Positions 25,101 to 40,269 of a stretch of DNA of 64,000 nucleotides are shown piece by piece (within the stretch, counting starts at the first letter, position 1; each line of letters starts with the position of its first letter). Origin of the DNA: Engraulis encrasicolus (lineage: Eukaryota; Chordata; Actinopteri; Clupeiformes; Engraulidae); contig NC_085859.1 in NCBI RefSeq assembly GCF_034702125.1, forward strand, positions 6,043,985 through 6,107,984, written 5' to 3'. A program made the position numbers and the translations under genes. The notes beneath the pieces were generated by a model. The model worked only from the letters and a program-made list of their open reading frames with translations, was not told the origin of the DNA and made no database searches.

Positions 25101-27192
25101 TGTCAATCACAATGGCAAAGATCGGATAGTATTCAACTGTTCCTTCAGATACAAGGGTCTCAACCTCAACGAAGCCTTGCTGCCTGGTCCAACCCTCAGC
25201 CCCTCCCTCCTGGGAGTTCTCCTTCGGTTCAGGCAGCATAGCGTGGCCATCAGCGGAGACATACGAGGTATGTTTCACCAGGTATTACTCCTGCCTGAAG
25301 ACAAGCCTCTGTTACGCTTCCTATGGCGCGACAGCAGGAGAGACGACCCCCCTGACATTTACGAGTGGCAAGTGTTGCCCTTTGGGACAACTTGCAGCCC
25401 TTGTTGTGCCACCTTTGCTCTGCAGAGACATGTCACATCCCACAGCACGGCAGAAGAAGACGTCAGATTCTCTGTGGAGAAGTGCTTCTATGTTGACAAT
25501 TGTCTCCAGAGCTTCAGAACCAGCCAAGAAGCCCGCCATCTGCTCGACAAGCTGCGAGACCTCTTAGCATCGGGAGGATTTGACCTCCGACAGTGGGCCA
25601 GCAACAAGCCAGAGGTTGTTAGCCACCTCCCACCTGATGCTAGATCGGCCAAGCTGGAGCTATGGCTCTCACAGGACAGAGCAGAAGCAAGAGAATCCAC
25701 CTTGGGCTTGAGTTGGTTCTGTGACACCGACACCCTAGGCTTCAAACACAGGCCTGTGTCTTACAATGCCCCTACAATGAGAAACATCTACCGAGTGTTG
25801 GCCACTCAATATGACCCGCTTGGAGTCCTCCTGCCCTTTACCACACGAGCAAAGGTCATAGTCCAACAGCTCTGGGACAAGCATCGAGATTGGGATGACC
25901 CCCTGCTCCCTGAACACCTCCTGCAAGCCTGGGTAGAGTGGGAATCCGAGCTGAAGTACCTACCTCAAATGGTCCTGCCAAGGTGCTACTTACCATCCAC
26001 ACTGGACAATCCACAGGCGACCCACAACATCCATGTTTTCTGTGACGCCTCAGAAAAAGCGTATGGGTCTGTGGCTTACCTGCAGTCTACAGATACTGAT
26101 GGCAATGTACACCTAGCCTTCCTCCTGGCAAGATCACGTGTAGCTCCAAGAAAACAGCACTCCATGCCTCGGTTGGAGCTCTGTGCGGCTCTCACAGGTG
26201 CTCAACTAGCCGCTGTCCTCCTGAAAGAGCTTACGCTGCCCATCCAAGAAGTCACCTACTGGTCAGACTCTACCACTGTCCTCCATTGGTTGCACTCTGA
26301 GTCCTGCCATTTCAAGGTCTTTGTAGGCACTCGAGTGGCAGAGATACAGGAGTTGACTGATCTGAAAGCATGGAGATACGTAGATTCTGCCAGAAATCCT
26401 GCAGATGATGTCACTAGAGGGAAGCCCTTGGAGCAGCTATTAGGCGCTAACCGGTGGATCCAAGGACCACAATTCCTCCTGCAGCCACCAAGCGAATGGC
26501 CTTCAAATCCTGTCGAACCAGCTGGAGATGATGACACAGAACTGAGGAAGACAGTTTTCTGTGGGCTAACCCTTACCCTTCCACCTGTCACCGATGGGCG
26601 CAAGCATTCCAGCTGGCAAGACCTGCTGCAAGCAGTAGCGGAGGAGCTTCATGGGGCGGCGGGTTTGACTGGTCATCCTCCTGCAGATACCTTCAGAGAA
26701 GCAGAGCTCCTAGTGCTGAGGAGAGTCCAGACAGATTGTTTCCCTGAAGACTATCAGCTCTTACAAGAGGGAAAAACAGTCACCTCAAGTAGCCGACTAC
26801 TCTGTCTATCCCCTGAGTTTGACCATGTCACCCAGCTCATCAGAGTTGGAGGTAGATTGAGACACGTAGAAGGATTGGACGCGGACACAATCCATCCCAT
26901 AGTTCTCGATCCTAGCCACCCTAACACTCGTCTCCTCATAAAAGCCTACGATGTTCAGCTGTGCCACCCAGGACCCCAACGCGTGTTCGCGGAACTTCGT
27001 CGGAAGTTCTGGATCCTCAGAGGGAGGGAATCAGTACGTAGGCACCAACGAGCCTGTCTAGACTGCTGCAAATGGAGGTCCAAACCAGCCAGCCAGAAAA
27101 TGATGGACCTTCCGCCACCTCGACTCAGGCTGTACAAACCAGCATTCCATTCTACTGGCATGGACTGCTTCGGCCCTCTCCCGCAGAAATGA
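22117..27192 (+). CDS. BEL/Pao-1 gag-pol polyprotein, N-terminal 1691 residues
   Basis: The frame starts at ATG 22117, after the primer site. Order: a Pro/Gln-rich N-terminal region (about 1-330); gag-like helical region; zinc knuckles from residue 588 (CPYCNSSEHYLSQC, CWRCARTHQAAQC, CSICKGKH); retropepsin with DDGS at about 709-712; reverse transcriptase with YVDN at about 1125-1128; RNase H with CDAS at 1309 and WSDST near 1382; the HHCC integrase zinc region; and the start of the integrase core (MDCFGP). A stop at 27190-27192 follows a frameshift, and the integrase continues in the next frame. A tRNA-primed cytoplasmic Gag particle is expected for the family. PR-RT-RH-IN order and YVDN mark it as BEL/Pao. 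Confidence 0.9.
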   Translation: MHPDSPQPEVVRPKRQIHPPRYLEDYDLTGGRRLSLPLLPSAAQHQQAQGTEETLQYMPDDLMEARHTSRAETPHRHGELLLPLDEDGLHPALQHNVDPMLPDLGRPSPFLSQIDHHPPMSPYHEPWEGQQLQPPLVPTSQHSFQPITEHIQQNSLHPASRHASPIPQLTLQRPHSTPAVQRTLPPSQPTINRPMQSSQTTGQQPYYPSSSQPTNPGEPTDRDQMLTDFLGRMMSELQIVKDQVASLSPIKHPPPSASIPLYGHSSTKPTNPYRLQPHQSFTQAPPGFQPSQPAFAGYSQPQMPPPRPAYAQPQLLAPQPRYPPQQPYPTHPVQAPTYPSQEKSYRGPKATIPNFVTKDPGEFTRLKRALDNLLPPDSTELFRYQILLDHLKLEEARLVADSYMNSPFPYSHTMAALTERYGQPHKLALKKIASVMDSADVRRGDTAAFERFALEIRALVGMLATLGPEGAVELRCGSHVDRLLSKLPAEMRSEFRRKMGRGRGTVFTLNDLSQWLHYEAWCQETPATNPDRGQKTVPKPERKREAKLTARSATVLHGANEVSKQPAADSFTTSADSAQKKATSQAFCPYCNSSEHYLSQCTVFKAFNKEQMANWIKANHRCWRCARTHQAAQCTLKKPCSICKGKHLQILHEVNAKDASPKEPPSQVRSATETLYLDQPTVSKRVLLKVAKVLIRYQGKTLETYAVLDDGSERTILLAAAALKLGMQGSEESLTLRTIRQDVQTLTGSTVSFQLSPANQPQRTYQIKAAFTAERLGLADHSYPAAIQSKYKYLQNLPLQPFEHASPLLLIGADHPHLITPITPVRLGPSGGPAAVQTRLGWVLQGPVCLLQTQLQSPQCLFLSLSPAELELKRDVERLWQLDVLPYHCEKQVTRSREDQEAISCLEAKTTRVEVDGVLRYATPLLRKASTPCFQAPKEAVMPSLRSMERRLAKDPGRAEIYNVEVKKLVDAKVVTKLSSENTPTGESWYIPHFIVNHNGKDRIVFNCSFRYKGLNLNEALLPGPTLSPSLLGVLLRFRQHSVAISGDIRGMFHQVLLLPEDKPLLRFLWRDSRRDDPPDIYEWQVLPFGTTCSPCCATFALQRHVTSHSTAEEDVRFSVEKCFYVDNCLQSFRTSQEARHLLDKLRDLLASGGFDLRQWASNKPEVVSHLPPDARSAKLELWLSQDRAEARESTLGLSWFCDTDTLGFKHRPVSYNAPTMRNIYRVLATQYDPLGVLLPFTTRAKVIVQQLWDKHRDWDDPLLPEHLLQAWVEWESELKYLPQMVLPRCYLPSTLDNPQATHNIHVFCDASEKAYGSVAYLQSTDTDGNVHLAFLLARSRVAPRKQHSMPRLELCAALTGAQLAAVLLKELTLPIQEVTYWSDSTTVLHWLHSESCHFKVFVGTRVAEIQELTDLKAWRYVDSARNPADDVTRGKPLEQLLGANRWIQGPQFLLQPPSEWPSNPVEPAGDDDTELRKTVFCGLTLTLPPVTDGRKHSSWQDLLQAVAEELHGAAGLTGHPPADTFREAELLVLRRVQTDCFPEDYQLLQEGKTVTSSSRLLCLSPEFDHVTQLIRVGGRLRHVEGLDADTIHPIVLDPSHPNTRLLIKAYDVQLCHPGPQRVFAELRRKFWILRGRESVRRHQRACLDCCKWRSKPASQKMMDLPPPRLRLYKPAFHSTGMDCFGPLPQK

Positions 27193-28057
27193 GAAGAGGT
27201 GGGGCCTGCTCTTTAAGTGCCTGACAACCAGAGCGGTCCATCTAGAGATCCTGACATCCATTGACAGCGACGCATTCCTCATGGCCCTTAGACGGTTCAT
27301 TGCCCGTCGTGGTCAGCCTGCCGAACTCTACTCTGACCAAGGCACTAATTTCCGTGGAGGAGAGTCCGAACTCAAAGAAGCCTACAGCAACCTGAGCCAT
27401 GACCTGCAACAGCTCCTGGCCAAGAGACAGATCAGCTTCCATTACAACCCGCCTGCAGCTCCTCACTTTGGCGGGGCATGGGAGCGTGAGATCAGGTCGG
27501 TCAAGACTGCCCTATATGCCACAGTGGGCTCAGAGACTGTCACCGAGGAAGTCCTCAGGACTGTCCTCACTGAGATCGAGGCCATAATGAACTCAAAGCC
27601 GCTGGGATATGTCTCAGCTGACCTAGCAGATCCAGACCCGGTAACGCCCAATTGTCTCCTCATGGGGCGGCCAGATGGCTCCCTACCTCAAGTCATCTAT
27701 CCGGAGTCAGAGCTGCTGAGCAGACGGAGATGGAGACATTCCCAAGTGTTGGCAGAGAGATTCTGGTCAGCCTACATCAAAGACTACCTGCTGGGACTAC
27801 AGACCCGAGGGAAGTGGCAGAATCCTTCCCCAGACGTCGAAGTCGGCATGGTGGTCATGTTGATCGATCCCCAAGTACCCCGGTCTTCATGGCAGATCGG
27901 CAAAGTGGTCAAGGTCTTCCCCGGCGCCGACGGACGGGTGAGGACAGCCGACGTGAAGATCCACGATCGAGTCTACACCAGGCCCATCGCCCGCCTGATC
28001 GTGCTTCCAGAGATCACCGACGCAGAGGACAACCCTGATGACCCCGACCCTGATTGA
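27188..28057 (+). CDS. BEL/Pao-1 integrase C-terminal part (+1 frame after indel)
   Basis: From codon AAT at 27188 the frame reads NEKRWGLLFKCLTTRAVHLE, continuing the integrase that broke off in the previous frame. SDQGTNF and GGAWER supply the second Asp and the Glu of the DDE triad. A C-terminal domain (SSWQIGKVVKVFPGADG) follows, then a stop at 28057. Residues normally found between FGPLP and NEKRWG are missing, so a small deletion probably caused the shift. The element looks recently active but damaged here. No env-like frame follows. Confidence 0.85.
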   Translation, partial: NEKRWGLLFKCLTTRAVHLEILTSIDSDAFLMALRRFIARRGQPAELYSDQGTNFRGGESELKEAYSNLSHDLQQLLAKRQISFHYNPPAAPHFGGAWEREIRSVKTALYATVGSETVTEEVLRTVLTEIEAIMNSKPLGYVSADLADPDPVTPNCLLMGRPDGSLPQVIYPESELLSRRRWRHSQVLAERFWSAYIKDYLLGLQTRGKWQNPSPDVEVGMVVMLIDPQVPRSSWQIGKVVKVFPGADGRVRTADVKIHDRVYTRPIARLIVLPEITDAEDNPDDPDPD

Positions 28058-28095
28058 CCTCAGGGCAGCCTTTCCAAGGGACAAATTTAGCCACA

Positions 28096-28111
28096 AATTT
28101 GGGGGCGGCTG
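28096..28111 (+). promoter_or_regulatory. BEL/Pao-1 polypurine tract
   Basis: AATTTGGGGGCGGCTG lies immediately before the 3' LTR, the place of the plus-strand primer. Confidence 0.5.
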
Positions 28112-28718
28112 TGTTGGAAAGGCCAGGGTTTGTGCATGTGCCCCTGTCGTGATCCTCATTAATATTCATGGTTCACGTGCACAGAGTGTGGTAGGTAGTT
28201 TATTCATGTTCCCGGGCACGAGTTTTAAGTCCGTTAGTTGAATTGATGCCGCTTGCTGCAGAAGTCCTGCCGAAGTTTGCCTTTTCCTGTGTGCGTAAAT
28301 GAACAAAATGTGAGTAATCCTGTTGAAATGTTAAATGTCTAGCCTGTATTTACCGTGTATGTAATGTGTGAGATGAATGATAGAAGTTTTAGTGATCGTT
28401 TTTTGTCTATTCATTTCCAGCTAAGTTTCCTTTATTTTAGCTTGACTTATACTGTGTAATTACTGCAGATTTTCGGTGATATTTGTTACCTATGTATGTG
28501 TAGAAACATTTCGAGTGTAGTGTGTCAGAATCTGTCTTTTATTATCCATTTTTGTGTTTATAATGTTGATGCAGAAGTTTGATAGATTTTGTACTCATTT
28601 AAGTGGAGATGCTGGAACTTTCCAGAGCTGCCAGCTGCCTGTACTACCGCTAGTTGTCTATAGAGGGCGATCTTACTCCATGGTTGTCATGTGTCCTGTC
28701 CTTTGTATCTGTATGTGT

Positions 28719-30102
28719 CAGTGCTTGACACTAACTTTTTCGCTTACCAGCCATTTTGGCTAGTGGTTTTCCTGACTCACTAGCCATTGGGCCTTTTCAC
28801 TAGCCATAATTTTCTTAACCATCATAGCAGCTTTAATGAATTATATAATAGGCTGTAGGCCCTAATAATGTAATGTAGGCTAATATAATATAATATAATA
28901 TAATATAATATAATATAATATAATATAATATAATATAATATAATATAGGGCCTAATAATTAGAATTGTTAGGCCTATTAACTGGTCCGCATGCTATGCAA
29001 AGAACAGATTTAGGCCTACTGATCTGAGGAATGGCATAGCCTATATATCTACCATGCAGAAACACCAAGCACAGTGTTGTGGAAGGGCACAAATGTAAGC
29101 TACACGAGAGCAAAATATTTTTGTCTTTAATCTAGAGAGACTTCTTCATATCAGATATCATATAGGCCTATCTGTGGAGGTCGCCGTCCAAATTGATGCG
29201 CAAAGTAGATAGCGTAAAGTAGATAGCGTACAGTAGGCCTAGTCATTGCCAAGTTCGCCTGTCCTCGGTCATGGATGTGGAATAACACCTCTTCTGGAAT
29301 ATTTGCTTATAAAAGTATCCACTAGAAAGCACACACAGATGCGGTAACTACAGAAGGGGCTACGACTTCCTTTCATTACGTTTAATAGTGAGTTGTTTAA
29401 ATAAACGGGCACAAGGCGAGACGGGCACCTGCGAAGGGACATGCAATGGGATGCTTTTGTGCAGTCTGGAAGGCTACTACTGCGTGTTTTTTAAGAACGG
29501 GTTGACAGTCGGGAACAACAGCACAAGAAACATGGAGGAATATTAAGGTATGAAGACATACAGGCAAATCAGAAAATAATTTAAACCGAACATTATTAAT
29601 GCCGCATGTGTCCTTGTCTTATTACTGCGCTACTTAGTCTCGAGACTTTCACAAGACAGACTGAGGTGTTTTCCTCTCGCCTTGGTCATTTTAATGTCCA
29701 CTACTACAAAGTATTGTACTAATGACAGATCACAAAACAGGTCAGTTGAGATGAACTTCGCCATTTTATTTTCACGTGAAGGTTTCCAGTGACATTTCCA
29801 AACGCACGCTGATGTGCCGGTAGCTTGCTGCCACTCCTCTTTGCAAGACTCCTGGCTTGCGTTGCGTGAGACACAGGTGACACGTGACACAGGTGCTTCA
29901 TGGGTATTGTAGGCTCGCGAAATCGCATTGTATTGCTTTTGTAGCAAAGACTGTTGGAAGAAAAAAACTACAAAATGCGGTGCCTCATCATTCAGAATAG
30001 TAACGGACCCGCCAGAATGGCTAGTGAACCTTCGGTATCTACTAGCCAACGCCGACTTTCACCCGCATTTGGCTACCTGGCGTGTGTTAGTGTTAAGCCC
30101 TG
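28719..30102. mobile_element. hAT-like 1.38-kb element nested in the BEL 3' LTR
   Basis: Terminal repeats CAGTGCTTGACACTAAC and (reverse complement of the right end) CAGGGCTTAACACTAAC differ at two sites. The 8-bp target duplication GTATGTGT lies at 28711-28718 and 30103-30110. CAG-starting TIRs and an 8-bp duplication fit hAT. GGCTAGT/ACTAGCC motifs are subterminal at both ends. A 139-codon minus-strand frame (29630-30049) resembles no transposase I know, so the element is probably non-autonomous. Confidence 0.85.
28881..28947. repeat. (TAATA)n microsatellite
   Basis: Pentanucleotide TAATA repeated about 13 times inside the hAT-like element. Confidence 0.95.
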
Positions 30103-30413
30103 GTATGTGTTAGTGCACCAGTATAGTTTTATCTGAGAGATATTTTCCTGTTGTTTCTTTCCCTTGTAGACCACACACACACACCCAAATGCCTTTTTGT
30201 TACCTTTAACATATGAATAATTTGGAGACCTATTCAAGAAGATTTATTTGGAATTACATTCAAGTGTACCCTGGTGCTTTGCTGTGCTGCATTCACTGTA
30301 TTGCCTTACCACCAAGAGTCCTGTGTTCTGACCGACACACCAAGGAGACACGCACATATTTCACAATTTTATAATACAGTCCACCCTCTAGTTCCTGAGC
30401 TACGCCCGTTGCA

Positions 30414-32146
<1,733 letters not shown>

Positions 32147-32353
32147 TTGTGCCAGCTTTGGGTTGTTTATCAAAGTCCAAAAATTCCCTGTGGACACAAT
32201 TTCTGTATGAGGTGCATTAAGAGCTGCTGGGATCAAGAGGATAGTAAAGGAGAATACAGCTGTCCCTTGTGCAAAGACACCTTCAACTCCAGGCCTGTCC
32301 TCCGCAAAAAACCTCTGATTGCTGAAATGGTGGAGAAGTTCAGAAAGCTCTAA
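32147..32353 (+). pseudogene. TRIM RING-exon fragment 1
   Basis: Encodes PCGHNFCMRCIKSCWDQED and YSCPLCKDTFNSRPVLRK, the second half of a fish TRIM RING finger with the following linker AEMVEKFRKL, then a stop. The first zinc-ligand pair is degraded (CQLWVVYQ in place of a CxxC segment) and no B-box follows. It is probably a dead duplicate of the RING exon at 33096. Confidence 0.8.
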
Positions 32354-32759
32354 ATACCAATGTAATGTAATTTATTGTTTTCCATCAGATAAAACCTTAC
32401 ATACAGGTTTCATCCAAACAACTAATAATTATAAAGCCATTACAACTAATAAAAAATAGTAATTATCTAAAAACTGTGGGTTGTTTATCTTCAACAGATT
32501 ATTTGACACCATGTCTGACTGAGCTCAGACCAAACCTAAGGTTTTTCTTTCTTTCTTTCTTTCTTTCTTTCTAGACCGGCCGTTTCCCCCAAGGTGTTGG
32601 CCCCAGTCCCCATTTAGCACCCTGGAGTGACACAGGTGTCACTGGCAAGCTCGGCACGGGTAGGGTCTGACTGGCCCATCAGTGAAAAAGGTTATTTACT
32701 GGTCCAGTCTCTCTGTTGAGGGATGCAGTAGAGTAGAGATTCCTTGTTGACATATTTTT

Positions 32760-32905
32760 TTGTATGAGGCTGCTGTGATCAAGAGGACAGGGGAAAAAAT
32801 ACAGTTGTCCTCTGTGCAAACATACCTTCGACTACAGTCCTGTTTTCCACAAAATCCCTCTGATTGCTGAAATGGTGGAGAAGTTCAGGAAGACCAGCAT
32901 CCACG
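32760..32905 (+). pseudogene. TRIM RING-exon fragment 2
   Basis: A second, more decayed copy. TGTCCTCTGTGCAAACATACC matches the YSCPLCKHTF segment and CTGATTGCTGAAATGGTGGA the LIAEMVE segment of fragment 1. The upstream half is scrambled by indels. It lies about 500 bp from fragment 1, so the RING exon has been duplicated locally more than once. Confidence 0.7.
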
Positions 32906-33095
32906 CTGCTGCTGCTGCTGCTTGCTGTTATTAGATATGGCCACTAGAGGGCAGCAACACTCCACATCCAGGACATTTGGAGCATATAATATAATATAGC
33001 CCAACAGGTCTGTGGTTTGGAGAGTGACACATGTGAAAAAAAAGTTGCGCATGAGGAGGTAGTGTCGTCGCCAACTCATCTCCGAACACTTAAGA

Positions 33096-33677
33096 ATGGC
33101 TGAAGCAATGCCAAGTAATGAAGATAATTTCACGTGTCCTATTTGTTTGGACTTTCTGAATTGCCCAGTGACTCCTAACTGTGGACACAGTTTCTGTTTG
33201 GATTGTATTGAAGGTTTCTGGAATAAGGAAGACGTGAGGGGTGTTTACAGCTGTCCTCAGTGCAGACAGACTTTCACTTCAAGACCAGTTTTAAAGAAAA
33301 ACATTATTATTGCTGAGCTTGTGGATCAAATGGAAAAGAGCATAATACAAACTGCATCTTCTGAATGTGCTGCTGGACCTGGAGATGTGGTCTGCGACGT
33401 CTGTAAAGGGAGAAAACTCAAAGCTGTCAAGTCCTGTCTGGAGTGTCTGATGTCTTTCTGTGACACTCATTTAAAAACTCACGATGAACTTCACGGTACA
33501 AATCACACCATGGTCGATCCTACAGGCCAGCTACAGGAGATGATCTGTCCCCGTCATAAGAAGGTTTTTGAAATATTCTGTCGCACCGACCAGAGTTGCA
33601 TCTGCTATCTGTGTATGGTAGACGATCATAAAGGCCACGACATGATCACAGCTACGGCAGAGTGGAGTCAGAAAAAG
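33096..33677 (+). CDS. TRIM-2 first exon: RING and two B-boxes (finTRIM-like)
   Basis: ATG 33096 begins 194 codons up to donor GTAAAT at 33678, after EWSQKK. RING ligands are C14, C17, C29, H31, C34, C37, C53 and C56 (CPIC, CGHSFC, CPQC). B-box 1 runs from C100/C103 to about H133 and B-box 2 from C151/H154 to about H181. An E3 ubiquitin ligase of the fish-expanded finTRIM/TRIM25-like group, likely involved in antiviral innate responses, is the family expectation. All zinc ligands are present and the frame is clean. The frame extending to 33842 beyond the donor is intronic. The 96-bp and main coiled-coil exons expected next were not found before 40 kb. Confidence 0.9.
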
Positions 33678-33962
33678 GTAAATTATGGAACTTTTTTTTT
33701 CATTGGCCAAACATTCACCTTGCCACATCTTACCATGTCTTTCGGTGAAGATATTGTTTCACCCCATTCCAAAATGGAAAGGTGTGTCAGTATGTGTATG
33801 CACAGAGCAATGCAGAAAACCAGATTGGCTTCGTGTCATTAATTGGCAGAACAAAGTGCAAAACTTGTGTGTCGGGCCTACCTACTATCTGAACATTCAT
33901 TTCTACACTTTATCCATAAGTGTTATACGTAACAAATGTCATATGAAAAAAATGCAACATTT

Positions 33963-34206
33963 TCATATGAAGAGTTCAGATGCAAAACCCCCTAAGTGCC
34001 TTTTCAGAAAATAATCTTAATTCATTTTTATTTAATACAAATCTATCAAAATTTCATATTTATTTTATTTATGTAATATAACTATTTATATGTATTATCA
34101 AGTACATGAATGTAAACCAAACCAACAACAGGGTTATCTAAAAATATAGAAGTACAGGTCTTTGGAAATGGAGTTAGGGGGTTTTGCATCTGAACTCTTC
34201 ATATGA
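33963..34206. mobile_element. MITE with perfect 33-bp inverted repeats
   Basis: 33963-33995 and 34174-34206 are exact reverse complements (core TTCAGATGCAAAACCCCC). The interior is AT-rich with no frame. It sits in the first TRIM-2 intron. No clear target duplication was resolved. Confidence 0.85.
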
Positions 34207-36027
<1,821 letters not shown>

Positions 36028-37252
36028 CTTTTTAATGTTGTTCTAGGAGTAATATAGCAGTTAGCAATGTTGTCAACATGCATAAGTATAATATCTTTTT
36101 TTTTTTTAATTGCAGTGTCCCCTGAGTTGGTAACAGGAATGACATTGAGATTTGAAACCCCTGTAAAATAATGCTTCATTGCCCAAATTACACAATTTCC
36201 AGGAGGTTACATCACTATATGATGTCTGCTGATTTTCACCATATAAAAATAAGTAATGTACAGTCTTATTTAGTATGGAATTTTGTTATTTTATTGGACT
36301 TTTGGGGGTGGTGACTTTTACAGTGTCCTTCCTGTTACCATATTTGAACCCATTATTTAAAACGATATGGTTTCTATATTAATCTTCACCAAATTCACAA
36401 GCAATATTCTTTCAAACTATATGATGTATGCTCTTTAGCTAGCTAGGACAAAGAAGGTGGAGCTAACAAGATCCAACACTCAATACAACGCCCCATTGCA
36501 ACACTCTGCCCCATGATTTTCGGCCGGGGCCGCCATTCTGGAATGAATATCGGACAAATTACATTGGAATGCATTGGGAATGTGTACAGGATTTCTGCAT
36601 AATATGGTAATACTACATCGATATAACTATCGGAAATTCTTGAGTTATGAATGCTTATACCATCTCGTGTTTTTTCAACACAATCAGTGCAGAACTTGAG
36701 TATCTATAAGGCTAAAGTTGCCAAAGTAGCTAGCCATATTGTACTAACTTTAGCATTAGAGCCGCGGTCTTTCCTATGGCCAAAGAACGTTGCTATGGCT
36801 ACTGGTCATAACACAGTGGCGTACGTGATTCCAGAATGGCGGATTTGACTCAAAACAGACTCAAAACGCCCTGTATTGACTGTTTGTCATAAAAGACCTG
36901 AGTGTCGCTTCTTGTTAGATCCACTTTCTTTGCCTAGGACCAAATAAGCCTGAAATTGTCCTTCCTGTTACTGATATGAAGCTTGAAAGGATATTTTGCT
37001 CCTAGTCATATAGTTTGACTTATTTTTATATTGTGAAAATTATTTTCCTGTGAGTGATGTAACCTCCTGGAAATTGTGTAATTTGGGAAATGAACCATTA
37101 TTTCAGGGGTTTCTTTATCTCAGGAACAGGATTGACATTAACTGAGGGGACACTGCAAAATTATTATTTTTTAAATAGATATTATACCTATGCATGTTGA
37201 CAACATTGTTAACTCTGTTACATTACTCCTAGAACAACATAACAATGTGATT
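36028..37252. mobile_element. Foldback-type element: 1.2-kb imperfect palindrome
   Basis: Left-arm motifs TGTTGTTCTAGGAGTAAT, GACAA/GTTGTCAACATGCAT, CAGTGTCCCCT and CACAATTTCCAGGAGGTTAC recur in reverse complement and reversed order from 37252 back to about 36800. Inner segments (around GCCGCCATTCTGGAAT at 36528 and its complement near 36830) also pair. The centre lies near 36650-36790. No transposase is present. Confidence 0.75.
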
Positions 37253-37779
37253 TCATCTATAAGTAGCCCCTTAATGCACGCCGTACCTTCTATGGCATGC
37301 TGTATTAGACATTGTAAGTTAACTACTATAGTTCTACACTACTATCACAGTGCACGGGGCCTTTAGTAATACATTACGACTTGGTCATTGACATTCTGGT
37401 AACAGCTAATTTATAATGCCGTGTCTTAAGGGGTTAACAAATAAAAGACACCTTGAAAGATAACTTTTACTGTGAAGGACAGGGAATATACCGATTCGAC
37501 GGAATCACCCTACTGTATTAAAGTGAAGAATTAATTGAATAATTCAAGATAATTGTACATACATATTGTACGCATCTTAAAAATGTTTATACTAATTAGA
37601 ATATTCATGTAGAATATTTAAGGGTGGAGGCAAGTCGGAAAGTTGGGCTTGTGCATGTGCATAAGATTTCACGGCCAAACCTGTTAAAGCACTTGTGATT
37701 TTCACTTCCACACATTTTTAGTGGAAAAGCCATACACATGAGGCCCCAGGCCTTAGATCTATGTGGATTTCCTTGCATA

Positions 37780-38760
<981 letters not shown>

Positions 38761-39641
38761 ATTTCATCATCCTCTTCTTCACAAGTGGAATAATATTTCA
38801 TATTGCATAGTAAAGGTCCTTGTCGCAGGGGACTCCTCTGCATTCCTGCTGTCGTAGCTCAGCCAAGAGAGCTCCAGCCAGAACAGAATTCAGTAGCATT
38901 AGTTAAAAGAAAAAAGATGCACTGCAGTCAAGATTTTCTTGCGATAAGAGACATCGCTGATGTTGTAGTCCTGACAATGCAATGTTTGATAGCAGCCATC
39001 ACTGGAAATAATACGGGCAATTTCATTATAATTCCAGGATAGTTGGGTCTGTTTCGGTTTAACTGGCTGCCTTTGTGTCTCAACAATAACATTATTGAAG
39101 TCAGGTTTTTTTTTTCAAATCACGCACCTCCACCTCAACGGTCAAAACCACGTTTGATTGGCTGCATTTTGGCAATGTCAAGTCAAGTCAAGTGTACTTT
39201 ATTGTTAAAAATCTATGTAACCGGGTTAGCACAGAAGTTTGAAATTGTGTTTGACCTCCAATGTGCAGTTTAAAGAGGCACTAAGTAGGATGAAGTCATT
39301 TGCGCGGTGCCCGAGGGATGCCTGTCTCAAAATCTACACCGTAATGAAAAAAATACTGTTCAAATACACTCGCTGTGAAACTGTTTTTCATCCCGGAATG
39401 CCAGCAGTTGATACAAATCTGAATAACGGTATGTAAAGCGATGTTTCAAACGAAAAGTGTTTCTCACGACACTCATTCGGCCAGACGCTGTCTAAAGTTG
39501 CACGTGGGGTTTTCTGACAGCGAGCCGTGGAAGTGATCACGAGAGTCATCGCTCACTTACTCACATAAGCGTCGGCTGACTCGGGACCGTGATTAATTCA
39601 ACTTTTGGAGCCCCTTTAACTAAAGCATACTGTAATAAGAC

Positions 39642-39643
<2 letters not shown>

Positions 39644-39716
<73 letters not shown>
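39644..39716. repeat. (GA)n microsatellite
   Basis: GA tract of about 73 bp, followed by CA- and CTCA-rich sequence to about 39835. Confidence 0.97.
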
Positions 39717-39720
<4 letters not shown>

Positions 39721-40269
39721 TGTCACTCGCTCTCTCTCACACTCACTCACTCACGCACTCACGCACGCACGCACGCAGACTCACACACACACACTCATAC
39801 TTGAATACACATTCACTCACAACACACATTCACACGTGCAGTTTTCAAACACTAACATATGATAGACATGTACAATACCCTTACGAAATTCGAACATGGT
39901 TTAACTATATGATTTTTGTGTAGCAACCATGGTACTACCATGGTATGTCATGATAACTCTAAGTACTCTGAACCTACCATAATTGTGCTTTGGCTTACTA
40001 TGGTATTACTGTGATTTTTGTGAAGTAAGCATGGTTCTTCTATGGTATATCATGATTATTCGTGCCCTTACGAAAATCAACCATGGTTTTAATGCAGGAG
40101 CCATGTTTATACTGTGTTTTTTATGTAGCCATAGCCCAAATACTCTGAATCAACCCTAGTCTTACTGTGGCTCATCCATGGTAGTAAAAATGGTTTCACT
40201 ATGGTATTTCATGGTGATTCTACAGACAGTAGGTCTATCTCACCCTAGTGTGTGTGTTCCTCTGTGCAG

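Noticed and set aside
29630..30049. 139-codon minus-strand frame in the hAT-like element
   Set aside because: No transposase motif (no BED finger or hAT dimerisation region) is recognisable; not called as a gene.
33678..33842. Extension of the TRIM-2 first exon frame past EWSQKK
   Set aside because: A splice donor GTAAAT occurs at the position expected for TRIM exon 1, and the following residues are not TRIM-like.
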